In this document: positions 11,837 to 22,375 of the stretch, piece after piece
Layout of the letters: each line of letters begins with the position of its first letter
Position numbering within the stretch: position 1 is the stretch's first letter
From: Saturnia japonica
Lineage: Eukaryota > Arthropoda > Insecta > Lepidoptera > Saturniidae
Length of the DNA: 64,000 nucleotides
Reading direction: 5' to 3'
Assembly: GCA_033032175.1 (NCBI GenBank)
Contig: CM065318.1
Coordinates: 15,500,001 to 15,564,000 of the forward strand
Notes under the pieces: model-generated
Databases searched by the model: none
Told to the model about the DNA's origin: nothing
What the model saw: the letters and a program-made list of their open reading frames with translations, nothing else
Made by a program: the position numbers and the translations under genes

Positions 11837-12397
11837 GATAAAACTAAAATGATAAATTTGGAGGATTTAATTTGTTTAAGATCTACAATACTAATTACTA
11901 CTACATTTGTAATTAATACTACATTTGTAGTTAATGTAGAGTGATACAATTAATAATAAGAATAGAAATGATTAAATACTTAAATACTTTATTATCCTAA
12001 CCAGTATAAATTATTTTGTTATATATAATTACAGGTATTTTGATAAAACTAAAATGATAAATTTGGAGGATTTAATTTGTTTAAGATCTAAACTACATTT
12101 GTAGTTAATGTAGTGTGATACAATTAGGCAATAATAAGAATAGAAATTATTAAATACTTAAATACTTTATTATCCTAACCAGTATAAATTATTTTGTTAT
12201 ATATAATTTCAGGTATTTTGATAAAACTAAAATGATAAATTTGGAGGATTTAATTTGTTTAAGATCTAAACTACATTTGTAGTTAATGTAGTGTGATACA
12301 ATTAGGTAATAATAAGAATAGAAATTATTAAATACTTAAATACTTTATTATCCTAACCAGTATAAATTATTTTGTTTTATATAATTTCAGATATTTT
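11837..12397 (+). repeat. Tandem repeat, about 3 units of ~178 bp
   Basis: The word GATAAAACTAAAATGATAAA starts at 11837, 12042 and 12220, and each unit ends near ATTATTTTGTTATATATAAT followed by TCAGGTATTTT-like sequence. The last two units differ at few positions. The first is ~27 bp longer because of an extra ACTACATTTGTAATT-like segment. Each unit carries the inverted word CTACATTTGTAGTTAATGTAG. AT-rich and non-coding; a short satellite-like array. Confidence 0.8.
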
Positions 12398-13737
12398 ATT
12401 ACTTCTTGAATTATTTAAGTAAAATTCATAGTTATTTTTCATTTTTGGACCTAGTTGCAGTTTTCCATAAGTACATTATGTGTAGAACATGTAATGATAT
12501 ATGTAGAATTATTATTTAAATATACACCAAAGTTTCATATTCTTTAAGCCTGATTGATACTAATATTTTCAGATCAATTTTTATCTTCAAATAATTTCCC
12601 TAAAAATGTATACTTAGCAATTTATACAACTGGGTCCTCATTTGTTCTACTCTACTCTTTGTCTGTATAAGTGTTAACATGTTGTTAGGTATCATTCTAG
12701 GTTTCTTTAATGTCCTGATATCTTTGTTCCATTCTGATTGTTCCCTGTTGTATTTCCAAAAGTATAAATAGACTTATTCACAAATATATGCAATGAGTCT
12801 AGATGTTGGAACACAAACTATTCATTCCAATGTGAAAAAACTACTTATCGGTCAAAAACAGAGTGGGAAAGAAGAGCCATAGGAACTGCAATGCCTTATC
12901 AATGAGTATAAGAAATTTAACTTGAGTACATTGTCTATTTATTTGTTAAAAATTGGAACAATAATCCCAACTCGGATAAACAGAGAAAATGCAATAGTAC
13001 TCCTTTCCGTCCTTGCAAATTTATCTTCTTTATGTTAGATTTATTAATACTATAATGTATTCCAATTCCAAGCACTTTTTACTGATAGTCATTGAGTGAG
13101 CAATGTTATATAAACTGTATTATTTATATCAAAGAATACATAATTATTACCAAAATTATGATGGTAAAAGAATCAAGAAAAATGTTCATTGTATACATAT
13201 TCAATCAGAATTAAAATTGCTTAGGTAATATGAATCATATAATATAGTAAAGAGTGAAATGTCAATAGAAAGGGTGATTTTTAACTGACAGGAGAAAAAG
13301 TTCCCAACTAACAAATCTGGAGGCAACCACTATAGATAATTTGAAATTATTGTAAAATATTACCATTCAAACTAAACATCTTCATATATCTTACAATGTT
13401 CATTCTGTTATTTAGGGATAAATTATTCATAATTATTGAAATTATTATCACCTGTTTATTATAATAATATGTATTAAAAGAATTATATTTGTGTTGTTTA
13501 TTTTATTATGACTTATCTAAGTTACGTAGTTCATTCAGAAACATTTCGTTTATTTAATTTTTTGAATCGTGTATCCTTGTTTTTATAATCGTATAATCGA
13601 CTACGAGATTATTATCGATATTAATACCTAAATAGAAACTGAATACTACTAAATACTTACATTATGATATGAATTCTGATGTAATAATAAAAAACAAATC
13701 GTATGAATGCATGCCGTTTAAAAAATTATTAGAACTT
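12398..13737. other. Unassigned AT-rich block, possibly part of a minus-strand transcript
   Basis: I find no coding frame of note and no repeat words shared with the rest of the window. Because a splice-donor-like sequence faces this block from the right (13731-13738), it could hold an intron or 3' sequence of a minus-strand gene, but nothing inside proves that. Confidence 0.3.
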
Positions 13738-14050
13738 ACCGCAAAATAATATCGCGAAATCCACTATTATTTTTCTTAATATGAACTTCGAATCTCTGTC
13801 TATTGTTATCGTGTGATTGCGAGAGTTCACCTTACGCTCGTTTCTGTCCATTTTTACGTAAGATAAATGAAGAAGATTTATATAAAAAAATGTACACTTC
13901 ACTAGACCGCTGTTACGAAATAACGTCAAAGACAAATTTTGAGTATCCTCACACGTCAAACACGAAACGCATGCGCGCGAGAACTGCGTCCGTTCGGAAA
14001 CAAGCGAGCTGTGTGTTGTTTATGTACCTACGCAACTCGCGACTCTTTAT
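13738..14050 (-). other. Candidate first exon/promoter of an unidentified minus-strand gene
   Basis: On the minus strand a short ORF-bearing stretch ends in TTTGCG followed by GTAAGTTC, a good splice-donor match. Upstream lies a GC-richer block with GCGCATGCGTTTCG at about 13968-13982 (an NRF1/ewg-like GCATGCGC core) and several CpGs, unlike the AT-rich flanks. This is the usual look of an insect housekeeping-type promoter with a first exon. The 76-codon minus frame has no recognisable domain. No downstream exon could be identified. Confidence 0.3.
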
Positions 14051-14320
14051 CTTCGTGTTGTTTTGTTGTTTAAAAAAAAACGATTTTTAACTATTGTATT
14101 GTATCGCACTGATTCACACACTATATTTTGTTTATTGCCCACTTCATATCACAAATAATAATAGTATTTTTAAAAAAATAATAATTAGGTATGTAGGGAC
14201 GATGATAATGAAAGTATCCATTAAGAACGAAAATGCGTTAATACCGTAATATATTTTAATGAAAAAAAAAAAGAAAAACTTTATAAATAGCATTATTTTA
14301 TTTTTAAAGCAGTGTACTAG

Positions 14321-15805
14321 TAGCCCAGTCATATTAGGTAAAAAAAGGGGTCAACCTCGGAAAGAAAGATAATAAGCTGCAAATTGGTATGAACCTTTGT
14401 TTTGTCATTCTAAATGTTGTCTCAAAAGTCACAATCGTTATCGTGTCCGCGTCTCAAGATATTCAAGGTCAAAGGTCACAAAAATCGGTTTTTCGCGAAT
14501 ATCTGGCTTTCTATCGGTTAAATGAGATTTGCATTTATTATAAAAGTTGTAGGCTATAAAATTCCCTACAACTTTTGTTTAAACTTTTTTTTCATACAAC
14601 CAACCGTTTTGAAGGTAGAGCGCGAAGAGTGCACATCGTACAGTCATATACGGCCTAATGCAAGGTCAAGCGTGAGTTATGGTTATCAGTACGTTATAAA
14701 GTCAATTATTTACTTGGAAATTATAATTATTAAACAATGCCTATTATTTATGTACTAACTATTAATTATTTATATTTAATTAAAGTAAGTAACTTGATTA
14801 TTTATATATAATTATTCATATTTAACTATTTAAGTATAAAATATTATTAATTCTGGATTATATATTTTAGTTTTATTTTAAGTTAAAATGATAGTAAGAG
14901 TATATATTTTACACATATTTTTATTTATTATTAAATACGGCATAATATACATTTGTCAAAATGTGAGTTCAAATATCAAAAGTATCTTTGTTGATTTTAA
15001 TTGTAATGAAATTGGAAATGGAAGCTAATTATCTTCTTCTTCTTCGTCGTCTTCTTCTTCTTGTCGCTCAAAAATGTTCGATTCATTGTCATCATCCTCA
15101 TTATCTGTCATGTTCATCTCCAAACCTTCCAGAATATCGGGATCATATGTATTTTCTTCATCGGGATTACTTGGATACAGTGAAGCGTTGAGGCAAGCTT
15201 GTCCGTTGCACTGGCCGCAAGCTAAAGAACATTGTAGCCCTGATTTTCTGCATCCACAGCGGGAACCACAACCATTTTTGCAATTGCAAAATATTACGTT
15301 TAGTAGTTCGGCTGGTGCTGGAGGTAATAACGTTCGTATGGGCTCCAGGATTTCATTTTCAAGCATCCAGCAATAGTTAGTACATAAATAATAGGCATTG
15401 TTTAATAATTATAATTTCCAAGTAAATAATTGACTTTATAACGTACTGATAACCATAACTCACGCTTGACCTTGCATTAGGCCGTATATGACTGTACGAT
15501 GTGCACTCTTCGCGCTCTACCTTCAAAACGGTTGGTTGTATGAAAAAAAAGTTTAAACAAAAGTTGTAGGGAATTTTATAGCCTACAACTTTTATAATAA
15601 ATGCAAATCTCATTTAACCGATAGGAAGCCAGATATTCGCGAAAAATCGATTTTTGTGACCTTTGACCTTGAATATCTTGAGACGCGGACACGATAACGA
15701 TTGTGACTTTTGAGACAACATTTAGAATGACAAAACAAAGGTTCATACCAATTTGCAGCTTATTATCTTTCATTCCGAGGTGAAAGCCCTAATATGACTG
15801 GGCTA
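14321..15805. mobile_element. DNA transposon with ~440-bp terminal inverted repeats
   Basis: Left arm 14321-14763 and right arm 15371-15805 are near-identical reverse complements (each encodes the same 78-residue chance peptide on opposite strands). The termini read TAGCCCAGTCATATTAGG and its complement. The element is flanked by TAG on both sides (14318-14320, 15806-15808), a 3-bp duplication; TA alone cannot be excluded. Total length is 1485 bp. The internal 607 bp hold the end of a CXC-motif protein gene (separate entry) that stops abruptly at the right arm. This suggests a deletion derivative of a longer autonomous element. I could not assign a superfamily. Confidence 0.85.
15025..15366 (-). 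pseudogene. C-terminal fragment of a CXC (tesmin/TSO1-like) cysteine-motif protein
   Basis: The 113-residue frame has nine cysteines at residues 27, 29, 33, 37, 39, 46, 50, 53 and 58 (CNCKNGCGSRCGCRKSGL, then CSLACGQCNGQACLN). This is the spacing of the single CXC-like motif found at the C-terminus of a multi-copy class of arthropod proteins that I associate with mobile elements. Residues 15-26 (PPAPAELLNVIF) are the usual lead-in. An acidic tail (about residues 89-113) follows. The frame stays open upstream for a few codons into the right TIR and then loses meaning, so the rest of the gene is missing. I infer that it is the transposase tail of the parent element. Not expected to be functional alone. 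Confidence 0.6.
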
Positions 15806-16499
15806 TAGCGACTACTCACGCGTTTGTTGTTACGCGGTAGCTATTTAAATCCTTTAATTTTATTTTTACTCTTTATTCATGGACTTATAATATTATTTAT
15901 AATTCATATAGTATATTAATTGAGGAATTACATACGTGCCATTATTAGAGAAATACGTAAACTGCTGTTGATGTATTGCAGGCGGAAGTAACTAAGACAT
16001 TTTCGGATTAATTATTTACGATGGATTTCCGAAAAGTAACGCCATCATCAATCAAATTAAATGTCTGTTGTGTAAGCAATAGTAAAAATACACTTAATTT
16101 CAATATAGGTACAACATAAATATTAACATGTTTAAATAAGTTTCGGTTTCGGTAGAAACTAATATCGAGGCCGAAGATTCGGTTTCGGCTGAAAATCCTG
16201 TATCCGTCCATCTAATACTAGTATCTACGTATAATAGTCTCATTTAATTTGAAACTAGCTAATACCGACGACTTTTTTGCGGTGTTTATAATATTAATAC
16301 CATGGCAAGAAAACATATCACTGGACGCGTAGTAAATATAAAAATAATAGTTTTTAAACTTTAATAATTTTATAATGAATGGAAATATCGTGAAATATTT
16401 TTTAAGTACATACGGCGTAAAACAAAAAAAAACTTTCCAGTAGTTTTTGCGTGATGGGCGTGCAACGGCAAACCTGTATTATTTAAATATATAACTAAC
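15806..16499. other. Intergenic with short repeat
   Basis: At 15975-16065 there is a copy of a short dispersed repeat (GGCGGAAGTAACTA, TACGATGGATTTCCG, AAAGTAACGCCATCATCAATC) also found near 50740-50820 and, inverted, near 40965-41040. The rest shows no feature. Confidence 0.45.
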
Positions 16500-16655
16500 T
16501 GTTGTAGGATTTTGAATGTATTCCAAGCAAAGCGCCCTCTATATATGTTTTTTTGGTAAAATGGGTATGTCATAATGGCAGACATTGTTTATGATATTAT
16601 AAAATAAAATTTTGTTTGAGAACAGTTAATTGTGTTCATTGTGTAAGAACCTACA
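16500..16655 (+). repeat. 5' LTR of the Ty3 element
   Basis: About 156 bp, bounded by TGTTGTAGG and CCTACA. The following CAAAACTGGCGACGAGGA is placed where a primer-binding site is expected. Compared with the 3' LTR remnant there are several substitutions, so the element is not recent. Confidence 0.6.
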
Positions 16656-16679
16656 CAAAACTGGCGACGAGGATAAACA

Positions 16680-17871
16680 AAGGATCACCGTATAATGTGG
16701 GCATTGCGGGATCTCAATTTGATCCGCACATTGACCCAGGAACGAATGGTGCGAAATGGCGTACATGGGTGCGGAATTTTAATTATTATATTGATGGGCA
16801 AACAGTGCTGTCATCTAAATAAAAACTAGCCAGATTACTTCATCAAGTAGGACCTTCAGTGAAAGACATATATGAGACGTTTGACGTGAATCCACAGGAA
16901 AATGGAGATTTATACGAAGTTGCAGTGTAAAAATTAACACAGTATATTGTTCCAAAGACAAATACTGTGTATGAAAGGCAGATATTCAGAAATATAGATA
17001 TGTCGACGGATGAAACTGTGCAGCAATATGTGATACAATTAAGAAATGCTGGAAAGTATTGAGAATTTACGAATTTCGACGAAGTGATAAGAGACCAATT
17101 GGTACAGAAATGTCCGCATAAAAGTATAGTCAGGAAATGGATTAGAAAGGGAAGTGAATTGACATTGGAAGAAGCCACAAACATGGCAAGAATTTTTGAA
17201 CTGGAACTTAACATGGAAAAAGAATTTGTGAAAAAGGAAAAAGGGATTGAAAAGAAGGAAGATGAAACAATAGTTAGAATTTTCAAGTTTAAAAATGACT
17301 AAAAATGTTACAGATGTGGATATACTGGACATCATGCAAAAGAGATAAAAAATGCCCGGTGTATAACCAGACATGTGACAGATGCAATATAAAAGGGTAT
17401 TTCAAGAAGCAATGCAAGACAAAAGGTAATATAGAAGTAGTCAAGAAAAACACCAAGAAGAGGAGAAATATAAGGTATATAATAAAAGAAGAAAGCACAG
17501 ACAGTGATGACTCGGATAGTAAGTGTGACAGTGAATGTGAAAGTCATGGACAAAAACAGGTACATTCTGTATTGCATATAAATTCTTCTACACAAAATAA
17601 ATATGATATATTGTTAAATAATAAATATATATTAAGATTTATCGTTGAGTCTCGAGCATATATAAATATTATTGACAGATATGAGTACGAAAATTTATTA
17701 AAGAACGGTTTAGATATTAAAAAGTTAAAAGGCTGTAATCAACAGTATTATGCATATGGTGGAAGAATGTTACCAATGTTTACAATGTATCTGTATTTTC
17801 ACCACAAACAAGAAAGGAGGTTAGGAGTGTTAATGTATTTGTATATGACAAACGTGGACGATCATTGTTGA
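16680..17871 (+). pseudogene. Ty3 gag (with zinc knuckle) and protease-region remnant
   Basis: The gag frame can be followed from about 16680 but carries stops at 16820-16822, near 16928 and near 17060. The intact piece at 17084-17302 is the lysine/glutamate-rich end of capsid. A zinc knuckle region follows at about 17305-17425 (CPVYNQTCDRC with downstream CKTK), its first CCHC lost by a frameshift. The protease region (to 17871) has no intact DTG/DSG active site: the position reads VESRAYINII. Frames and stops make this non-functional. Confidence 0.65.
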
Positions 17872-17992
17872 GTAAAGTAACCTCTAAAAGGTTAAGGTTA
17901 TTGAGAGTTGGGCCTGAGACTCTCAACGTCAGCTTTATTGAAAAAAGCCTGATTAAATCTCAATACCTCCAGCTGTTCAAAGGTGTGGAAAA

Positions 17993-19341
17993 TTGAAAAT
18001 TTTTAAATTGGATATACCAATTGATCCCAAAGTAACTCTAGTTGCACAGCCTATCAGGAGACAACCCTTTAATGTTCGAGAAATTGAAAAACAACTTATC
18101 ATAGAATTGTTGGATAATGATATAATTGAAAGTGTTTCAGGGCCTACACCATGTGTCTCACCATCTCACATTGTAAAGAAAAAGTAAGCAGGATAATATC
18201 GCTTAGTAGTAGACACGAGAAGAGCAAATGAAGCAGTATAGAGAGAGCTAGTGCCTCTACCAACATTTGAGGAATTACTAGCTGACCTTAATGGCTGTAA
18301 GTATTTTTCAGCAATTGACATCAAGTGGGGGTACCACCAAATTGAGTTATCTGATCATTCTAAAGTTATAACTGTCTTTAGCTGTAGTACAGGTTTGTTC
18401 AGGTATAAAAGATTATTCTTTGGTATTAGATGTGCATCAGAAATGTTTCAACGGATAATTGCACACCTACTTCAAGGGATCAAAGGAGTAGCAAATTCAC
18501 AAGACGATATCAGGATTGGAGGACGCACTAGGCAAGAACATGATGACAGACTTCGACAGGTACTAGATAGGTTGCAAGAAAATGGCATAACACTTACCGA
18601 AAAGAAATGTCTTTGGAGTAGAGGAAATAACTTTCCTAGGTCATCAACTATAATCAAATGGTATCAGACCAACAATTACAAACCAAGAGACCATCCAAGA
18701 ATTTAGAGCTCCGGTTAATAAAGATGAGGTGCATAGCTTTTTGGGGCTTGTAAATTTTTCTTATTAGATTTATTCCTAATTTTAGTACAATTAGTGGACC
18801 ACTCCGACGTTTGACCAAAAAAGATAACGAATTTGTATGGCAAGTTGAGCAGCCGTAGGCGTTTGAAAGTCTCAAAAGTGCCATAATAACAGCTCCAGTA
18901 CTAGGGTTCTATGACAAGAATGCTGAAACTGTCTTAATCACAGATGCTAGCCCAGTAGGAATTGCTGCTCTACTAGTACAGTATCAAGCTGTTGACAATC
19001 ACCGGCAACCTATTGTAATTAAATATGTAAGCAAAGCTCTTACTGAGACAGAGAAAAGATATTCACAAATAGAAAAATAAGCATTAGCAATTATATGGGA
19101 ATGTGAAAATGTATATATGTACTTGATTGGTAAAGAGTTTACTATTATATCAGACCACAAACCTTTAGAAATTATATATTCAGTAAAATCAAAACCAAGG
19201 TCTAGAATTCAAAGGTGGGTTCTCCGATTGCAATCATTTACATTTAAAGTGGTGTATAAACCAGGTAAAAATAATATAGCTGATCTTCTATCAAGACTTC
19301 TTGATACCAGCAAAACATTAGGAAACGAACAAGGCGAGTAA
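17993..19341 (+). pseudogene. Ty3 reverse transcriptase and RNase H remnant
   Basis: RT blocks are recognisable: the N-terminal QPIRRQPFNVREIEKQL segment (18045-18100), SGPTPCVSPSHIVKKK followed by a stop, LNGCKYFSAIDIKWGYHQIEL (about 18290-18350), and GLFRYKRLFFGIRCASEMFQ. The catalytic box reads SQDDIRIGG where Ty3 RTs have Y[VIL]DD, so the tyrosine is lost. RNase H words follow (VLITDASPVGIAALL near 18930; IISDHKPLEIIY near 19145). Frameshifts and stops interrupt at 18185, 18238, about 18650-18770 and 19078. Confidence 0.75.
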
Positions 19342-20664
19342 AGTTTATTTGCAATGGTTGGCTTGATTAGAACTATGACCTTAGAAGAATTAAGAGAAGC
19401 AACATCAAAAGACGAAGAGCTTACTAGTTTAAAGAAGGCTTTTGAAAGTGATATATGGCCAAAAGAATTAAGGAGATATGAATTAATTAAGATAGAATTG
19501 TGTGTTATAGAGGGACGCTAGTGATCGTACCAAAGGAATTGATAACAAGAGCTCTGGATATAGGACACGAAGGACATATTTCAAAAAATAGTATGAAAAG
19601 AAAATTGAAAAATGAAGTATGGTGGAGGACTATGGATAAGGACATAGAATATTGGGTGGATACTTGCGAAGGATGTAGACTGGTCAAAAAGGGAAGGTAC
19701 CCGAACCTATCAAATCCACCGAACTACCGAGTAAAGTATGGGAAGTAGTTGCAATAGATTTTCTGTGTCCGTTACCATCTGGACATTAATTATTATTCAT
19801 ACTTGATTACTACAGCAGATACTACGAGGTAGAAATAATGAAGAATCCTACGGCAGAAAAGGAAAATAATAGTTAGAGAAGGACTAATGAATACAATAGC
19901 ATGTGATAATGGACCAGCATTTATTGATGATAAATTTAAGAATTTTTTTGAAATCCATTGACATAAAACTAAGACATATAACATCTTTATGGCAACAGGC
20001 AAATAGAGAAGTGGAAAGACAGAACAGGAATGTACTAAGGCGTCTGCGCATAGCTTAATCATTGAAACTAGACTAGAAAGAGGAACTATTGACATATTTG
20101 TTTGCCTATAGAACAACCCCCCATTCCACAACAGGGATACCACCTGGGAACTTATTTAGAGGGAGACAAATAAAAACCAAATTGCCAGAAATGAATTTCG
20201 AAGTTGAAGTAATGGATGAAGAAATGAGAGATAGAGACAGGTGCCAAAAGGATCTAAGTAAGAAATATGCTGATAAGAGGAGATATGCAAAGGAACTAGA
20301 TCTTCAAGCAGGTGATAAAATGTTGGTGAGAAAAAACAAGAGGAATAAATTAACAACTCCATTCTCACCTATAGAACATACTGTTGTTTGGAAGAAAGGG
20401 AACAGTGTGGCAGCAAAGTCAACTGATGGAAAAGTGGTCAGAAGAAATTCAACATTTTTCCAACCAGTGAAGGAAAGGAATATCAAGGAATTGGGATTGT
20501 ACAAAGATAATTGCAAGCTTAATGGTAAAAACACTATGGAGCAAGAAAAAGAGACTATAAATGATCGCAAAGATAGCAATATGCAGGAATGCGAAAAAAC
20601 AGGCCAAGGGGAAAGAGATATGACAAATCATGGACGAGACAGAGAAAGACTTGACATTGGATAA
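19342..20664 (+). pseudogene. Ty3 integrase remnant
   Basis: The HHCC zinc-binding region is at about 19545-19700 (GHEGHISKNSMKRKL and WVDTCEGCRLVKKG). The catalytic core between 19740 and 20090 is broken by frameshifts, but pieces such as ACDNGPAF (about 19900) and the TPHSTTGIPPG word (20110-20150) are clear. The C-terminal region to 20664 is lysine-rich and open. A related frame runs on to a TAA at 20798-20800. Integration activity is not possible with these breaks. Confidence 0.7.
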
Positions 20665-20795
20665 GCGTGACATTACTCCAGACCCTGAGTTTCAGATGAC
20701 TAGAGCGAGACCGATCAGGGAACGTTATACTCCGACTAAGTATAAAGATTATGTATTAGGATTGATTTTGAGTTGCATTCATGAGAATAGCATTT

Positions 20796-22110
20796 TGTAA
20801 TTGTTTTATTATTCAATAAAAGATTAAGTGGATTTCAAGTAAATTGTATTTTTAATGTTCCGAAAATGTCTTACAAAGATCGTACAAACTTCCATAGACA
20901 TAAATCACATATCATAGATTATCCGTAGACAAGCATCATAGATTATTAATTACAACATCTTCCCCCTTATTTTTTACAACAATCACTACTATGTAATATA
21001 ACTAATAAATTTACCAAATACTGAACACAACTATACCAACCAAACTTCTTATTGTTAACCTCAAAACATCTCTACTAAGCATTATATACCCTTAAAATAA
21101 AAATATGTATCAACAAACATTGGTGACCTAATTTAATAATCAATCAATTATTCATCTAACATTAAATGGGTAACAGATTAAGTTACATAATCCGTATATT
21201 TATCTGGAAATTTAATTAATCGACCTGATCGTGACAATTTTTTATTTGGGTTTGGAAGCTCAGCCTCTGCAGTGCACTCAGGACTGGAAACATCTGATGA
21301 TTCATCTTGGTCCCATACTCTCTGAGTGTGTTGGATATCTGTCACTTCATTCAATGGAACTTTATCTGTAACTTCACTTGGTTTAATAAAAATTTCATTT
21401 CTCCAGTATCTCTTTCCTTCTTCATTTTCCACCATGTATGCTCTTGGCTTATCACTTTTCTTTAAAAATTTTCCTTTTAACCATGTCTTCTTTATAGGAT
21501 TCTTCTGAAATCTAATTAATTGACCTTCCCTAAAACTGTCTCTTTTAGTTGCTGTCTTGTCATAATTCATTTTGGTATCTAATTTTTGTCTCTTTAATAT
21601 TTTTCTGTCCATATTATAAGTAAGCTTAGGTACCAGAGTCACAAATGAACTAGGAATATTTGTCCACAGCTGTCTTCCCATCAGTATTGTAGCAGGTGAA
21701 TGTACCTTACCTCTAGGTGTATTTCTCAGGTTCAGGAGGGCCAGCAAAGGATCCTCATTAGCATCATCAGACTTTTTAAATATTTTTTTTACAATTTTTA
21801 CCGCACTCTCTGCCAGTACATTTGATTTTGGATAGTGTGGACTAGACTTTATATGCACAAAACTCCAATCTTTTTCCAACTTAAACGATTCAGAATCAAA
21901 GCACAGCCCTCCATCAGAATATAGTAACACAGGAATTCCATGTCTTGCAAAAATAGCCTTCAATTGGTTAATCACTGTTACACTTCTCAAATCTTTTAAG
22001 CTAGCTACTTCAATGTAATTCGATAGAGCATCCACTACAACTAAATATTGTTTCTGTTTAAACTCAAAAATATCACATCCAACCTCTTGCCACGGAAGCA
22101 AGGGAAACAA
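20796..22110 (-). mobile_element. Second Ty3 copy, 5'-truncated, nested in the first
   Basis: On the minus strand an integrase frame (22110-21178) is followed by a purine-rich tract (TAAGGGGGAAGA at about 20958-20969) and a 162-bp LTR (20957-20796) that starts TGTTGTAATT and ends AATTACA, with AATAAA inside. The 5' end is missing: coding similarity begins at PWQEVGCDIF near 22090. It starts exactly at the stop codon of the first Ty3 frame. Its frame is intact over 310 codons, so it is much younger than its host element. Confidence 0.7.
21178..22110 (-). CDS. Ty3 integrase, C-terminal two thirds (partial)
   Basis: About 300 residues of an integrase core and C-terminal region. Core motifs: VVVDALSNYIEVA (first catalytic Asp region), YSDGGLCFDSESF (second Asp, with GG where GN/GG is usual), and PHYPKSNVLAESAVKIVKK (the catalytic Glu in AES). 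Next come the LLNLRNTPRGKVHSPATILMG segment, typical of Ty3 integrases of insects and fish, and a basic C-terminal domain. The HHCC zinc finger and all upstream domains are absent. The printed start is not an ATG; the real protein would have begun far upstream. No promoter is left, so expression is unlikely. Confidence 0.75.
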   Translation of the reverse strand: MFPLLPWQEVGCDIFEFKQKQYLVVVDALSNYIEVASLKDLRSVTVINQLKAIFARHGIPVLLYSDGGLCFDSESFKLEKDWSFVHIKSSPHYPKSNVLAESAVKIVKKIFKKSDDANEDPLLALLNLRNTPRGKVHSPATILMGRQLWTNIPSSFVTLVPKLTYNMDRKILKRQKLDTKMNYDKTATKRDSFREGQLIRFQKNPIKKTWLKGKFLKKSDKPRAYMVENEEGKRYWRNEIFIKPSEVTDKVPLNEVTDIQHTQRVWDQDESSDVSSPECTAEAELPNPNKKLSRSGRLIKFPDKYTDYVT

Positions 22111-22259
22111 CAGTAATAATTTAAAAAAAAAATTAATTAAGTTTTTTTTTCTTTATATTAGTGATACACTATAGTCAACTGTTGTATGACAAGTTTGTTG
22201 GTTGAATAATAAACCTGTTTATGTTTTATATTAAGATAACTGATTATGTTTTTTTTTTA

Positions 22260-22372
22260 ATGTTTTTTTTTGGTAAAATGGGTGTGACATAATGGCAGAC
22301 ATTGTTTATGATAATATAAAATAAAATTTTGTTTGGCAACAGTTAATTGTGTACATTGTGTAAGAACCTACA
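22260..22372 (+). repeat. 3' LTR remnant of the first Ty3 element
   Basis: About 113 bp aligned by eye to the end of the 5' LTR, ending in AAGAACCTACA. The sequence before it (22181-22259) begins TGTTGTATGACAAG and could be the rest of a longer LTR version. Confidence 0.6.
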
Positions 22373-22375
22373 ACT

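Larger units (their letters stand above)
16500..22375 (+). mobile_element. Degenerate Ty3 (Gypsy-type) LTR retrotransposon, interrupted
   Basis: The 5' LTR is about 16500-16655 (TGTTGTAGG...ACCTACA). The last ~113 bp of a matching 3' LTR lie at 22260-22372, sharing TGGTAAAATGGGT, CATAATGGCAGACATTG and TTGTGTAAGAACCTACA. AACT flanks both ends (16497-16500, 22372-22375) and may be the 4-bp target duplication. Gag, protease, RT, RNase H and integrase follow in Ty3 order between 16.68 and 20.80 kb. A second Ty3 copy in the opposite direction occupies about 20796-22110 and separates the body from the 3' LTR. Confidence 0.75.

Noticed and set aside
14522..15613. Pair of identical 78-residue proteins (14522-14758 and 15377-15613)
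   Set aside because: They are the same chance frame read from both arms of the inverted repeat; no domain or start context.
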